From positions 27,896-91,895 of the forward strand of contig NZ_JAAZSQ010000010.1 in the NCBI RefSeq assembly GCF_012395835.1: a DNA stretch of 64,000 bases, in the 5' to 3' direction. The notes beneath the pieces were generated by a model that saw only the letters and a program-made list of their open reading frames with translations, did no database searches and was not told where the DNA came from. Source of the stretch: Arthrobacter mobilis. Lineage in GTDB: Bacteria > Actinomycetota > Actinomycetes > Actinomycetales > Micrococcaceae. Of this stretch, positions 1-8,416 are shown piece after piece. Each line of letters begins with the position of its first letter. Positions within the stretch are counted from its first letter, which is position 1. Made by a program: the position numbers and the translations under genes.

Positions 1-47
1 GATGCTTCGGTAGCCATAAAGCTGCCTTTCGGGAGTCCGGCGCCGTC

Positions 48-1538
48 TCAGGCGTTCTGCGGGAAGCCCAGGTTGAGGCCGCCGTGGCTGGGGTCCAGCC
101 AGCGGGTGGTCACGGCCTTGCCCCGGGTGAAGAACTGGAAGCCCTCGGCCCCGTAAGCGTGGGTGTCGCCGAAGAGCGAGTTCTTCCAGCCGCCGAAGGA
201 GTAGTAGGCCATCGGGACCGGGATGGGCACGTTGATGCCCACCATGCCCACCTCCACCTCGTTCTCAAAGCGGCGCGCGGCGCCGCCGTCGTTGGTGAAG
301 ATCGCGGTGCCGTTGCCGTACGGGTTGGCATTCACCAGCGCCAGCGCTTCGTCGTAGCTGTCCGCGCGGACCACCGAAAGCACCGGCCCGAAGATTTCGT
401 CGGTGTAGATGGACATCTCCGGGGTGACGTGGTCGAAGAGGGTGGGGCCGAGGAAGAAGCCTTCGCCCTCGGCGTCGGCCTCGACCTGCCGGCCGTCCAC
501 GACGACGGTGGCGCCGGCGGCCTCTCCGGCGTCGATGTAGCCGGCCACCTTCTCCCGGTGCGCCCGCGTGACCAGCGGGCCCATATCGGTCCCGCGCAGC
601 CCGTCGCCCACGCGCAGGGTGCGGGTGCGCTCAGCGATCTTGGCCACCAGTTCGTCGCCCGTATCGCCCACGGCCACCAGCACGGAGATGGCCATGCAGC
701 GTTCCCCGGCGGAGCCGTAGCCGGCGTTCACCGCGGCGTCGGCGGCCAGGTCCAGGTCGGCGTCCGGCAGCACGACCATGTGGTTCTTGGCCCCGCCCAG
801 GGCCTGGACTCGCTTGCCCGAGGCAGTGCCGCGTTCGTAGACGTAGCGGGCGATCGGGGTGGAGCCCACGAACGAGACGGCCTTGATATCCCGGTGGTCC
901 AAGATGGTGTCCACGGCCTCCTTGTCGCCGTGGACCACGTTGAACACCCCGTCCGGCAGCCCGGCTTCCTTCCACAGCTCGGCCAGCCAGTTGGCGGCGC
1001 CCGGGTCCTTCTCGCTCGGCTTGAGGATCACGGTGTTGCCGGCGGCGATGGCAACGGAGAAGAACCACATCGGCACCATGGCCGGGAAGTTGAACGGGCT
1101 GATCACGGCCACCGGGCCCAGCGGCTGGCGGACGGAGTGGATGTCCACCTTGGTGGAGGCGTTCTCGCTGTAGCCGCCCTTGAGCAGGTAGGGCGCGCCG
1201 CAGGCCAGTTCCACCACTTCCAGGCCCCGGGCCACCTCGCCCATCGCGTCGGCGAGGACCTTGCCGTGCTCGGCGGTGATGATCGCGGCCAGCTCGCCCT
1301 TGCGCGCGTTCAGCAGCTCACGGTAGGCGAAGAGCACCTGGGTGCGGCGCGCCAGCGAGGTATCACGCCACTCGGGGAACGCGGCCCTGGCTGCGGCGAC
1401 GGCCTGGTTGACGACGGCGGCATCCGCCATGGCGACCTGCGAGGACACCTTGCCGGTAGCCGGATTGGTGACATCCTGCAGGCGGCTGTTCGCCGGGGCA
1501 GTGAACGCGCCGTTGATCCAGTGCTGGGTGGTCTGCAT
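48..1538 (-). CDS. mmsA: CoA-acylating methylmalonate-semialdehyde dehydrogenase
   Basis: This 496-residue enzyme oxidises methylmalonate or malonate semialdehyde to propionyl- or acetyl-CoA in valine, beta-alanine and inositol catabolism. The aldehyde dehydrogenase fold is complete. The catalytic cysteine lies in GSAGERCMA (about C281). The usual general-base glutamate is replaced by asparagine in GGAKNHMVV, a hallmark of the CoA-acylating MmsA branch. The ATG at 1538 is preceded by an AAGGAGAT ribosome site; longer upstream frames have no such site. It is divergent from the GST gene. The substrate could be either semialdehyde; the family call is firm. Confidence 0.9.
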   Translation of the reverse strand: MQTTQHWINGAFTAPANSRLQDVTNPATGKVSSQVAMADAAVVNQAVAAARAAFPEWRDTSLARRTQVLFAYRELLNARKGELAAIITAEHGKVLADAMGEVARGLEVVELACGAPYLLKGGYSENASTKVDIHSVRQPLGPVAVISPFNFPAMVPMWFFSVAIAAGNTVILKPSEKDPGAANWLAELWKEAGLPDGVFNVVHGDKEAVDTILDHRDIKAVSFVGSTPIARYVYERGTASGKRVQALGGAKNHMVVLPDADLDLAADAAVNAGYGSAGERCMAISVLVAVGDTGDELVAKIAERTRTLRVGDGLRGTDMGPLVTRAHREKVAGYIDAGEAAGATVVVDGRQVEADAEGEGFFLGPTLFDHVTPEMSIYTDEIFGPVLSVVRADSYDEALALVNANPYGNGTAIFTNDGGAARRFENEVEVGMVGINVPIPVPMAYYSFGGWKNSLFGDTHAYGAEGFQFFTRGKAVTTRWLDPSHGGLNLGFPQNA

Positions 1539-1613
1539 GGCATCTCCTTGAAGTTCGGGACTTCCGGTGGCTATGCCACCATCCTTGCGCCGCCGCGCGG
1601 CGGCCGCTATTGG

Positions 1614-1651
1614 CATGCTGTAACGGAAAACGTGTCTGCTCATACAGCATG
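1614..1651. promoter_or_regulatory. inverted repeat upstream of mmsA
   Basis: CATGCTGT (1614-1621) and ACAGCATG (1644-1651) are perfect 8-bp inverted arms with centres 30 bp apart, about three helical turns, in the mmsA/GST divergent region. This suggests an operator for an unknown regulator. No partner regulator is adjacent, so the role is inferred. Confidence 0.35.
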
Positions 1652-1762
1652 TAAACGCTGGGTCTTGAAATTCCCGTACTGTCCGCCAAGGCATAAGGAT
1701 GGTGCGGGACGCCGGGCGACAGCGTCCAGCCGCCTCCCGCCGCTCGTTCCGTTCGCGGCGGC

Positions 1763-1774
1763 TAGGCTGGGATC
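1763..1774 (+). promoter_or_regulatory. -10 box of a leaderless GST transcript
   Basis: TAGGCT at 1763-1768 lies 6 nt before the ATG at 1775, and no Shine-Dalgarno sequence is present. Transcription should therefore begin at or next to the start codon. Confidence 0.5.
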
Positions 1775-2839
1775 ATGACCCAAGCAACCAGCACCGAACA
1801 CAGCACCAAAGGTGCGTACGTCCAGACGGGCGCGGAGTTCAACCGGGATACCAATTACATCGAGGACCGGATCCTGCGCGGCGGGGACAACCCGCGGGAA
1901 GGCCGCTGGCCGGTGGAACCGGGCCGCTACCGCCTGATTGCCGCCCGCGCCTGCCCGTGGGCCAACCGCACCATCATCGTGCGCCGGCTGCTGGGCCTGG
2001 AGGACGTGATCTCGCTGGGCCTGCCCGGCCCCACCCATGATGCCCGCAGCTGGACCTTCGATCTGGACGAGGACGGCAAGGACCCGGTCCTGGGTATCGA
2101 GCGGCTGCAGGAAGCGTACTTCAAGCGGTTCTCCGACTATCCGCGCGGCATCACGGTGCCGGCCATCGTCGACGTCGCCTCCGGCGCCGTGGTCACCAAC
2201 AGCTACGCGCAGATCACTCTGGACTTTTCCACCGAATGGACCCAGTACCACCGCGAGGGCGCCCCGGACCTTTATCCCGTGCACCTGCGCGAGGAGATGG
2301 ACCAGGTGATGAAGCGCATCTTCACCGAGGTCAACAACGGCGTCTACCGCTGCGGCTTCGCCGGAAGCCAGGAGGCCTACAACAGCGCCTACGGGCGGCT
2401 CTGGACGGCCTTGGACTGGCTGGAGCAGCGCCTGTCGGACCGGCGCTACCTGATGGGGGAGACCATCACCGAGGCGGACGTGCGGCTGTTCACCACCCTG
2501 GTGCGTTTCGATCCGGTCTACCACGGCCATTTCAAGTGCAACCGCAGCAAGCTCACCGAGATGCCGGCGCTTTGGGGCTACGTCCGCGACCTGTTCCAGA
2601 CCCCGGGTTTCGGGGACACCGTGGACTTCGTGCAGATCAAGCAGCACTACTACATCGTCCACGAGGACGTGAACCCCACGCAGATTGTCCCGCAGGGCCC
2701 GGACCTGTCCAACTGGCTGACCCCGCACGGCCGCGAAGCCCTCGGCGGACGCCCGTTCGGCAACGGCACCGCCCCCGGCCCGGTCCGGCCCGGCGAGCAG
2801 GTCGCCGCGGGCCACAACCCCCTCTACCCCGCCAGCTGA
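1775..2839 (+). CDS. GST-family glutathionyl/mycothiyl-hydroquinone reductase-like protein
   Basis: This 354-residue protein matches the Xi-class (YqjG/ECM4) layout: an N-terminal thioredoxin-like half with the ARACPWANR active site (C60), then an all-helical C-terminal half containing ETITEADVRLFTTL. Xi-class enzymes reduce glutathionyl-hydroquinones using the cysteine thiol. Actinobacteria lack glutathione, so a mycothiol adduct is the likelier substrate here (inference). The length is slightly above the usual 320-330 because of a Pro/Gly-rich tail. A gamma-glutamyl hydrolase gene follows after 15 nt, so the two may be cotranscribed. Confidence 0.82.
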   Translation: MTQATSTEHSTKGAYVQTGAEFNRDTNYIEDRILRGGDNPREGRWPVEPGRYRLIAARACPWANRTIIVRRLLGLEDVISLGLPGPTHDARSWTFDLDEDGKDPVLGIERLQEAYFKRFSDYPRGITVPAIVDVASGAVVTNSYAQITLDFSTEWTQYHREGAPDLYPVHLREEMDQVMKRIFTEVNNGVYRCGFAGSQEAYNSAYGRLWTALDWLEQRLSDRRYLMGETITEADVRLFTTLVRFDPVYHGHFKCNRSKLTEMPALWGYVRDLFQTPGFGDTVDFVQIKQHYYIVHEDVNPTQIVPQGPDLSNWLTPHGREALGGRPFGNGTAPGPVRPGEQVAAGHNPLYPAS

Positions 2840-2854
2840 CCGCAGGAGCCGCAG

Positions 2855-3601
2855 ATGGACCAGCATCCGGACAGCCGCCCGCGCATCGCTGTCAGCTTCG
2901 CGCGGACCGCCGCCAGCCACCCGCCGCATTTCGCCGCCGAATTGGCCAGGCTGGCGGCCCGGGCGGCCGCCGGTGTCGAAGCCGCCGGCGGGGACGCCGT
3001 CGTGATCGATTCCGCCTCCGGGGAAGTGTTCAGCGCCGAGGATTTCGACGGCGTGCTGATCCTGGGCGGCGGGGACGTGGATCCCGCCCGCTATGGCGGG
3101 AACGCCGCCGAGCCCACCGTCCACGGGGTGGACACCCGCGCGGATGAGACCGAGATCGACCTGGTGGTCGGCGCGCACGAGCTGGGCAAGCCGGTGCTGG
3201 GGATCTGCCGCGGCCTGCAGCTGATCAACGTGGCCTTCGGCGGCAGCCTCATCGAGGACCTGGGCAAGGAGTCGGTGCACCGGATCCACCAGGAGCAGGC
3301 ACCGATGGCCGTCCACAAGGTCGGCATCGAACCGGACTCCATCCTCGCCGGCGCGCTGGGCACCGGCCCGGTGCCGGTCCAGTCCGGCCACCACCAGGCC
3401 GTGCGCCGGCTGGGTGACCGCCTGCACGTGGTGGCCAGGGCCGACGACGGCGTGGTGGAGGCCGTCGAGCTGGACCGGCCGGACGAGGGCTGGCTGCTGG
3501 CGGTCCAGTGGCATCCGGAGGACGAAGGCTCGCCGGAGGGGCAGCTGGCGGCCCTGATGGCACCGTTTGTTGCAGCCTGCCGCGTGTCGGCCCGGGCCTA
3601 G
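2855..3601 (+). CDS. gamma-glutamyl-gamma-aminobutyrate hydrolase family (peptidase C26)
   Basis: This 248-residue class-I glutamine-amidotransferase-fold hydrolase cleaves gamma-glutamyl amide bonds, as PuuD does in putrescine breakdown. The nucleophile is C118 in LGICRGLQL. The catalytic His-Glu pair is H220/E222 in VQWHPEDE, and the conserved GGGDVDP loop is present. A GCAGGAG site sits before the ATG. It follows the GST gene closely and converges with the MerR gene. It is the first of three such hydrolases in the window (others at 23433 and 24200), pointing to heavy use of gamma-glutamylated amines. Its own substrate is unknown. Confidence 0.85.
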   Translation: MDQHPDSRPRIAVSFARTAASHPPHFAAELARLAARAAAGVEAAGGDAVVIDSASGEVFSAEDFDGVLILGGGDVDPARYGGNAAEPTVHGVDTRADETEIDLVVGAHELGKPVLGICRGLQLINVAFGGSLIEDLGKESVHRIHQEQAPMAVHKVGIEPDSILAGALGTGPVPVQSGHHQAVRRLGDRLHVVARADDGVVEAVELDRPDEGWLLAVQWHPEDEGSPEGQLAALMAPFVAACRVSARA

Positions 3602-3622
3602 GCCAGCTGCCCGCCGGCCCCG

Positions 3623-4396
3623 TCAGGCCAGGTGCCGGTCGGCGTAGATCTTCATGGCGTCCCGGACGAACCCGGCCCCGGCCTCGCCGCCATAGTTGGC
3701 ACTAAATCGCGGGTCCGCCACGTACATCTCGCCCAGCCCGGTGAAGTACCCGTAGCCGACCTCCTGGCCGCCGTTGGCGCCGGCAAGCCAGTGGAACTGG
3801 CGCCGGGCCAGCTCCTGTGCCTCGTTACTGTCCGGGGCGGTGCCGGAGGCGGCCGCGTCCACCCAGTCGTTTTGCAGCTGCCGGCTGTGCTCCAGCCAGT
3901 CCTGCCGTTCCCGGGTGCTGAGGCTCCGCCACCACCTGTCGCCCTTGGCGTAGGCCTCCCGGCCCCAGCGCTGCTCCACCTCCTCCTTGTACTGTGTGTG
4001 GTCGAAGCCGTCGAACATTTCCTCGGGCATGAGCTGTCCGCCCCTTTCCGTAGCGTCGATCGTTTTGCGGACGGCGGCGATCCGGCGTTCCAGCCGGTCC
4101 CGCTCCTCGAGCAGGACCGCCAGGTGCGTGTGCAGGGCCGCGGCCGGCCCGGTGCGTCCCTGCAGTACTTTGCCAATCTCCTCCAGGCCCAGCCCCAGGT
4201 CCCGCAGCAGCAGGATCCGCTGCAGCTGTAGCAGGCACGCGCCGTCGTAATAGCGGTAGCCGTTGTGGCCCACCCGGCTCGGCTGCAGCAGGCCGGCTGC
4301 CTGGTAGTGCCGCAATGTGCGGCTCGTGGTGCCGGCCGCTCTGGCGATCTCCTGGATGGACCATTCGCGTCGGCCGTGCTCCGGGGGAGTCTTCAT
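3623..4396 (-). CDS. MerR-family transcriptional activator of the TipA type
   Basis: This 257-residue regulator has an N-terminal MerR helix-turn-helix (WSIQEIARAAGTTSRTLRHY), a long dimerisation coiled coil (about 80-125) and a C-terminal TipAS-like domain (about 130-257). TipAS domains bind peptide antibiotics or other multidrug-type ligands. I chose the ATG at 4396 over the GTG at 4405 because the promoter places the transcript start at 4396-4397, giving a leaderless mRNA. It is divergent from the DMT permease gene, which may be a target. Autoregulation is expected from the operator inside its own promoter spacer. Confidence 0.85.
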   Translation of the reverse strand: MKTPPEHGRREWSIQEIARAAGTTSRTLRHYQAAGLLQPSRVGHNGYRYYDGACLLQLQRILLLRDLGLGLEEIGKVLQGRTGPAAALHTHLAVLLEERDRLERRIAAVRKTIDATERGGQLMPEEMFDGFDHTQYKEEVEQRWGREAYAKGDRWWRSLSTRERQDWLEHSRQLQNDWVDAAASGTAPDSNEAQELARRQFHWLAGANGGQEVGYGYFTGLGEMYVADPRFSANYGGEAGAGFVRDAMKIYADRHLA

Positions 4397-4403
4397 GGCT
4401 ACC

Positions 4404-4434
4404 ACTATGGAAGTTGACGCAGCGTCAAGGTCAA
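4404..4434 (-). promoter_or_regulatory. MerR-type promoter with long spacer and palindrome
   Basis: On the minus strand, TTGACC (4429-4434) and CATAGT (4404-4409) are separated by 19 bp. The perfect palindrome TTGACGC-A-GCGTCAA (4414-4428) lies within that spacer. The overlong spacer with a dyad is the classic site where MerR proteins twist DNA to activate transcription. Confidence 0.75.
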
Positions 4435-4506
4435 GCCCCGGCCGCGGGCCTGCTGCCGGGGGCAGGGAAAGCGCGGCATGTCCCGGCGCCGGGCCCCACC
4501 GGTGGC

Positions 4507-4518
4507 TAGGCTGGAGGG
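4507..4518 (+). promoter_or_regulatory. -10 box of leaderless DMT permease transcript
   Basis: TAGGCT (4507-4512) lies 6 nt before the GTG at 4519. This is the same hexamer and spacing as at the GST gene. Confidence 0.45.
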
Positions 4519-5493
4519 GTGGCTCTTGAACCTCAGACCGGGATCCGGGTGCCGGCTGCCGCCGCCGTCCTGCTGGCCATGGCCGGCGGCGTGGGGCTGG
4601 CGGTGCAGAGCAAGCTGAACAACGAACTCGGCCTGGCCCTGCAGGACCGGATCGGGGCGGCGCTGGTCAGCTTTGCCACCGGCTTCGCCGCAGTACTGCT
4701 GTTCGCGCTGGCGATGCCGTCGGTCCGGGCGCGGCTGGGCGGGCTGGCCCCGGCCTTCCGGCAGCGCAGCTACCCGCGCTGGTACCTGCTGGGCGGAGCT
4801 GTCGGGGCCTTCTACGTCTTCACCCAGACCGCCGCCGTCGGTGCGGTGGGACTGTCCCTGTTCACCATCGCGATCGTGACCGGGCAGCTGGTTTCCGGGC
4901 TGCTGGTGGACAAGTTCGGCCTGGGCTCCGGGCGGCCGATTGCGGTCTCTCCGCTGCGCGTGGGGGCGGCGGTGCTCGCCCTGGCGGCCGCGCTGATGGC
5001 GGCGGTGCCGCATTTCGACGGCGGCGGACAGCACGGGTTGCTGCTGGTGCTGATGCTCCTGCCGCTGCTGGCCGGGCTGCTGCAGAGCGTGCAGCAGGCC
5101 ACGCTGGCCCGGGTGGCGGCGGCCCACGGTGGTCCTGCGATCTCGACGCTGCTCAACTTCGGCGTGGGCGTGGTCCTGCTGCTGGCCCTGTGGCTGGCCG
5201 CGGCGGCGGCGAGCGGCAGGGCGGTGCTGCTCACCCCGGAATGGTGGCTGTATGCCGGGGGCCCGCTGGGCACCCTGGTGCTTGGCTCGGCCACCATCTG
5301 CACGGCCAGCACCGGGGTGCTGGTGATGACTCTGGCGATCACCGGCGGGCAGTTGGTGGGGTCGGTGGTGCTGGATGTGCTGTGGCCCTCGGCCGGAAGC
5401 ATCGTCGATACCGCGACCTTGGCCGGCATCGGACTGACCTGGCTGGCGCTGCTGCTGGCCGCCAGACCGTGGGGGCGCCGGCAGGCCGGCTAG
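4519..5493 (+). CDS. DMT-superfamily permease (DUF606/YdcZ-like, two-repeat)
   Basis: This 324-residue membrane protein has about ten hydrophobic segments in two similar halves, as in DMT exporters of the DUF606 group. Repeat starts are visible at AVQSKLNNELG and near QQATLARVAAAHGG. Substrates of this group are mostly unknown. The gene starts at a leaderless GTG divergent from the TipA-type regulator, so export of a toxic ligand under TipA control is plausible (inference). The stop codon TAG at 5491-5493 is the first three bases of the IS982 terminal repeat. The original C-terminus may therefore have been cut or changed, although the protein has near-normal length. Confidence 0.78.
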   Translation: MALEPQTGIRVPAAAAVLLAMAGGVGLAVQSKLNNELGLALQDRIGAALVSFATGFAAVLLFALAMPSVRARLGGLAPAFRQRSYPRWYLLGGAVGAFYVFTQTAAVGAVGLSLFTIAIVTGQLVSGLLVDKFGLGSGRPIAVSPLRVGAAVLALAAALMAAVPHFDGGGQHGLLLVLMLLPLLAGLLQSVQQATLARVAAAHGGPAISTLLNFGVGVVLLLALWLAAAAASGRAVLLTPEWWLYAGGPLGTLVLGSATICTASTGVLVMTLAITGGQLVGSVVLDVLWPSAGSIVDTATLAGIGLTWLALLLAARPWGRRQAG

Positions 5494-5507
5494 ATGATCT
5501 ATTCCTA
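5491..5507 (+). repeat. left terminal inverted repeat of the IS982-family element
   Basis: TAGATGATCTATTCCTA. It differs from the reverse complement of the right end at one base. Its TAG is the stop codon of the DMT gene. Confidence 0.88.
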
Positions 5508-5565
5508 TTGACGGGAAGACTGACCGGCACTGCAGACGTGAGGCGGAGAGTGTTAAGCCGGGTTT

Positions 5566-6400
5566 GTGGACTCACAACTGAACACTGTCCAGACTTCACT
5601 GTACGTCTTTCTCACCGGCCGGGTCCTGCCCGATCTCGGTGTCTTCCATGAGCACCGGCCCGCTGCTCGGGGTGTCCTCGGAGGCCGGATGGGTTCGCTA
5701 CGCGCGTTCCCACCTGGCCGGCATGTTCCCGTACATTCCCCGGCAGCCCGGTTACAACAAGCATGTCCGGGCCGCCGGGGCCCTGGTTGCTGCGGCGGTT
5801 ACGGCTTTGGCCCGGGACACCCCTTCCTGGTACGACAAGCTGCGCCTGCTGGACTGCGCCCCGGTGCCCTGCGGAACGTCGAGGGAAACCGCCCAACGCT
5901 CCGGTCTGGCCCGGAAGGCCGGCTACGGGTACTGCCGCTCCCATCACCGCTATTACTGGGGCCTGCGCCTGCACCTGGTCAGCACCGCCGAGGGCATGCC
6001 CGTGGTGTGGTGCCTGGCGCGGCCGGGACCTGGCGAACGCGAAGCGACCGCCGCCTTGCTCGACCGCGACCGGCACCTGGTAGCCGCCGGGCAGGTATTC
6101 GTCGGCGACAAGGGTTTCGCCGGCGGCGGGTTCGAGCGCTTCGTCACCGAGGACCTCGGGGCCGTCCTGCTCCGCCCGGACCGCCGGGACGAAAACCCCG
6201 GCTCGGCAGCCTCGGCGGCATCCGGCAGTGGGTGGAATCCATCTTTGACACCCTCAAGGGACAGCTCACCTTGGACCAGCACGGCGGCGGACTCTGGACG
6301 GGGTCAAGCCTGGAGGGCCTCCCGGCTGCTCGCCCTGGCCGCCGCCATCTGGCGCATTGGCGCACCCCGTAAGCGGTCCCTGACTGCTTACGACCATTAG
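5566..6400 (+). pseudogene. IS982-family transposase, frameshifted and internally deleted
   Basis: Fragments in different frames reconstruct an IS982 transposase. An N-terminal piece (LNTVQTSLYVFLT) comes first. A long central block from 5690 to about 6190 includes FPYIPRQPGYNK, YGYCRSHHRYYWGLRL and FVGDKGF. A piece in the other frame follows (WVESIFDTLKGQLTLDQHGG), then a return to the first frame at RLLALAAAIW and RSLTAYDH. Compared with family members, about 30 residues near position 30-60 are also missing. At least three frame changes mean it cannot make active transposase. It would start at a GTG at 5566, and its stop lies in the right terminal repeat. Confidence 0.85.
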
Positions 6401-6414
6401 GAATGGATCATCTA
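6398..6414 (-). repeat. right terminal inverted repeat of the IS982-family element
   Basis: TAGGAATGGATCATCTA on the plus strand. Read on the minus strand, its outer end TAG (6412-6414) is the stop codon of the formate/nitrite channel gene. Confidence 0.88.
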
Positions 6415-7284
6415 GTGGCGGATTCCGGTTTCGGTGCGTGCGACGTCTCCCCCGGCCGGGAGCTCGAGGTTCCCGGCGGCGTTGGACGGTGCCTTGGTCC
6501 GAGCGTGGGTGACGTAGAGGGGCAGCGCCGTGAACAGCAGGCCGCCGACGAGGTTGCCGAGCACCGTTGGGATTTCGTTCCAGACCAGGTAGTCCAGGAT
6601 GGTGAACTCGCCGCCGAGCAGCAGACCCGACGGGAACAGGAACATGTTAACGATCGAGTGCTCGAAGCCCATGAAGAAGAACAGCATGATCGGCATCCAC
6701 ATCACGATCACTTTCCCGGGGACGTCCTTGGCGATCATGGCGCCGGCCACGCCGATCGACACCATCCAGTTGCACAACATTCCGCGGACGAACAGCGTCA
6801 GCATCCCGGCCGCGCCGTGCTCGGCATAGCCAAGCGTGCGCCCCTCGCCGATGTGGCCGATGGCGACACCGACCTCGTTCGGCGGGATGGCGAAACCGTA
6901 CGTCACGACGACCGCCATCAGCAGGGCCACCGTGAACGCTCCGATGAAGTTTCCAACGAACACCAGCCCCCAGTTGCGGAGCACGCCGCGGACGGTCACG
7001 CCGGGTCGCTTGTCCAGGAGCGCCAGGGGTGTCAGGACGAACACCCCGGTCAGCAGGTCGTAGCCGAGCAGGTACAGCAGGATGAACCCGACCGGGAAGA
7101 GGATCGCCCCCGCCAGCGGGATGCCGGTGGTCACGCTCACAGTGACGGCGAACGCGGCCGCTAGGGAGAGCAGCGCACCGGCCATCGCCGCGCGCAACAC
7201 CGTGTCACGGGTGGACATGAATACCTTCGACTCACCAGCGTCGATCATCGTCGTGATCAGATCACTGGGCTTCACATAGGACAT
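6412..7284 (-). CDS. formate/nitrite transporter family (FNT) channel
   Basis: This 290-residue protein has the six-helix FNT fold (FocA/NirC relatives), pentameric channels for formate, nitrite or related small anions. The conserved pore-histidine region FFMGFEHSIVNMF and the GNFIGA and LCNWMV helices are clear. The ATG at 7284 has GGAGCG seven bases upstream; the longer open frame to 7455 lacks a ribosome site. The last residues (about 30) are hydrophilic, and the stop codon comes from the IS982 end, so the original C-terminus may have been altered. The exact anion cannot be told from sequence. Confidence 0.88.
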   Translation of the reverse strand: MSYVKPSDLITTMIDAGESKVFMSTRDTVLRAAMAGALLSLAAAFAVTVSVTTGIPLAGAILFPVGFILLYLLGYDLLTGVFVLTPLALLDKRPGVTVRGVLRNWGLVFVGNFIGAFTVALLMAVVVTYGFAIPPNEVGVAIGHIGEGRTLGYAEHGAAGMLTLFVRGMLCNWMVSIGVAGAMIAKDVPGKVIVMWMPIMLFFFMGFEHSIVNMFLFPSGLLLGGEFTILDYLVWNEIPTVLGNLVGGLLFTALPLYVTHARTKAPSNAAGNLELPAGGDVARTETGIRH

Positions 7285-7540
7285 GGGATACGCTCCAGGG
7301 GTTCGAGCTTCATATGCGGTCAGGGCTGGGCGGCACGGGAAGACCGTATCTGTCCGGTATTTCGGCCAGGTTTCCTCAGCGCCCTGCCGCGTTACTTTTG
7401 GCGCACCCTTTCGCTCGTTCGCTGTGAGAAGCCTGCTCTGTCCTTGCCTCGGCAACTCCTGTATACGCCTGCGGCTCCTTGCTGTTCAGGCGACAACCAG
7501 GAATCCACCAGGAACGGCACAGCCGCCGCTTGGTTCTTCC

Positions 7541-8416
7541 TTAGTAGGAATACCACCCCTGGCCGCTCTTGCGGCCCAGCTTGCCCTCGGCCACGAGCGC
7601 GGCAACCTGCGGGTCCGGCCGGTCGGCCTCGTCCCCGGTCTCGGCATAGGTGGCCTGGGCAATGAAGTCGATGACGTCCAGGCCCACCATGTCCATCAGC
7701 TCGAACGGGCCCATCGGATGCCCCAGCGCGGTGCGCGCGGTGGTGTCGATGTCTTCCTTGCTCGCGATGCCGGCCGCGGCCAGGGCGAGCGCCTCCTTCT
7801 GGACGGCGCCCATCAGCCGGTTGGCGATGAACCCGGGAATCTCGCGGTTGATCAGCACCGGCTCCTTGCCGAAGCGGCGGGCCAGCTCCAGGGTGGTCTC
7901 CACCGTGGCCTGCGAGGTGGCCTCGTGCCGGACCACTTCCACGCACTTCATCACCAGTGCCGGGTTGAAGAAGTGCATGTTGCACACCCGGTCCGCCCGC
8001 CCGGTCGCGGCGGCGACCTTGGAGGAGCCCAGCGTGGAGGAATTGGTGGCCAGGATGGCGTGCTCCGGGGCCAGCTGCCCAATCCGGGCGAAGATCTGTT
8101 CCTTGACATCCAGCCGCTCGGTCGCCGCCTCGATCACGAAGTCGGCCCGGGCCGCGGCGGACTCCAGGTCCGTGGAGAAGAACAGCCGGCCCAAGGCAGC
8201 TTCCGCCTCTGCAACGGTGAGCCGGCCCTTGGCCACGCTGGTGTCCATCCGCGCGGACAGCTCCGCCTTGGCCTTGGCCAGCATCGGTTCGGAGATGTCC
8301 TGGACGGTGGTGTCATAGCCGGCCAGGGCGGCGACTAGGCCAATCTGGCTGCCCATGGTGCCCGAGCCGACCACCAGGATGCGCTCGATGCCGGAAATCG
8401 ATGGTTCCGGGTTCAT
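7541..8416 (-). CDS. 3-hydroxyacyl-CoA (3-hydroxybutyryl-CoA) dehydrogenase
   Basis: This 291-residue NAD-dependent enzyme oxidises 3-hydroxybutyryl-CoA to acetoacetyl-CoA. The N-terminal Rossmann motif VVGSGTMGSQIG is at about 15-26. The catalytic residues sit in ATNSSTLGSS and HFFNPA, followed by the C-terminal domain with LGHPMGPFELMDMVGLD. Its length suits a stand-alone FadB2/PaaH-type protein. Its ATG overlaps the stop of the aldehyde dehydrogenase gene (ATGA), so translation is coupled. It is last in the catabolic operon, where it would follow crotonyl-CoA hydration. No crotonase gene is in the window, so that step must be encoded elsewhere. Confidence 0.88.
   Translation of the reverse strand: MNPEPSISGIERILVVGSGTMGSQIGLVAALAGYDTTVQDISEPMLAKAKAELSARMDTSVAKGRLTVAEAEAALGRLFFSTDLESAAARADFVIEAATERLDVKEQIFARIGQLAPEHAILATNSSTLGSSKVAAATGRADRVCNMHFFNPALVMKCVEVVRHEATSQATVETTLELARRFGKEPVLINREIPGFIANRLMGAVQKEALALAAAGIASKEDIDTTARTALGHPMGPFELMDMVGLDVIDFIAQATYAETGDEADRPDPQVAALVAEGKLGRKSGQGWYSY

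Larger units (their letters stand above)
5491..6414 (+). mobile_element. decayed IS982-family insertion sequence
   Basis: The element is 924 bp and bounded by 17-bp terminal inverted repeats that match at 16 positions. The interior carries one transposase gene with several frameshifts. No target-site duplication is visible: the left flank reads GCCGGC and the right flank GTGGCG. This suggests a flanking deletion or old age. It lies between two convergent genes whose stop codons are both formed by the repeat ends. Confidence 0.85.

Noticed and set aside
84-1778. A 564-codon plus-strand open frame opposite mmsA, and many similar long frames opposite other genes
   Set aside because: High GC content keeps the opposite strand open. 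The translations are Arg/Gly/His/Val-rich, show no domain and lie wholly over strongly supported genes.
5491-6414. IS5-family assignment of the insertion element
   Set aside because: The conserved segments (PGYNK, YGYCRSH, DTLKGQL) and the 17-bp repeats fit IS982 better.
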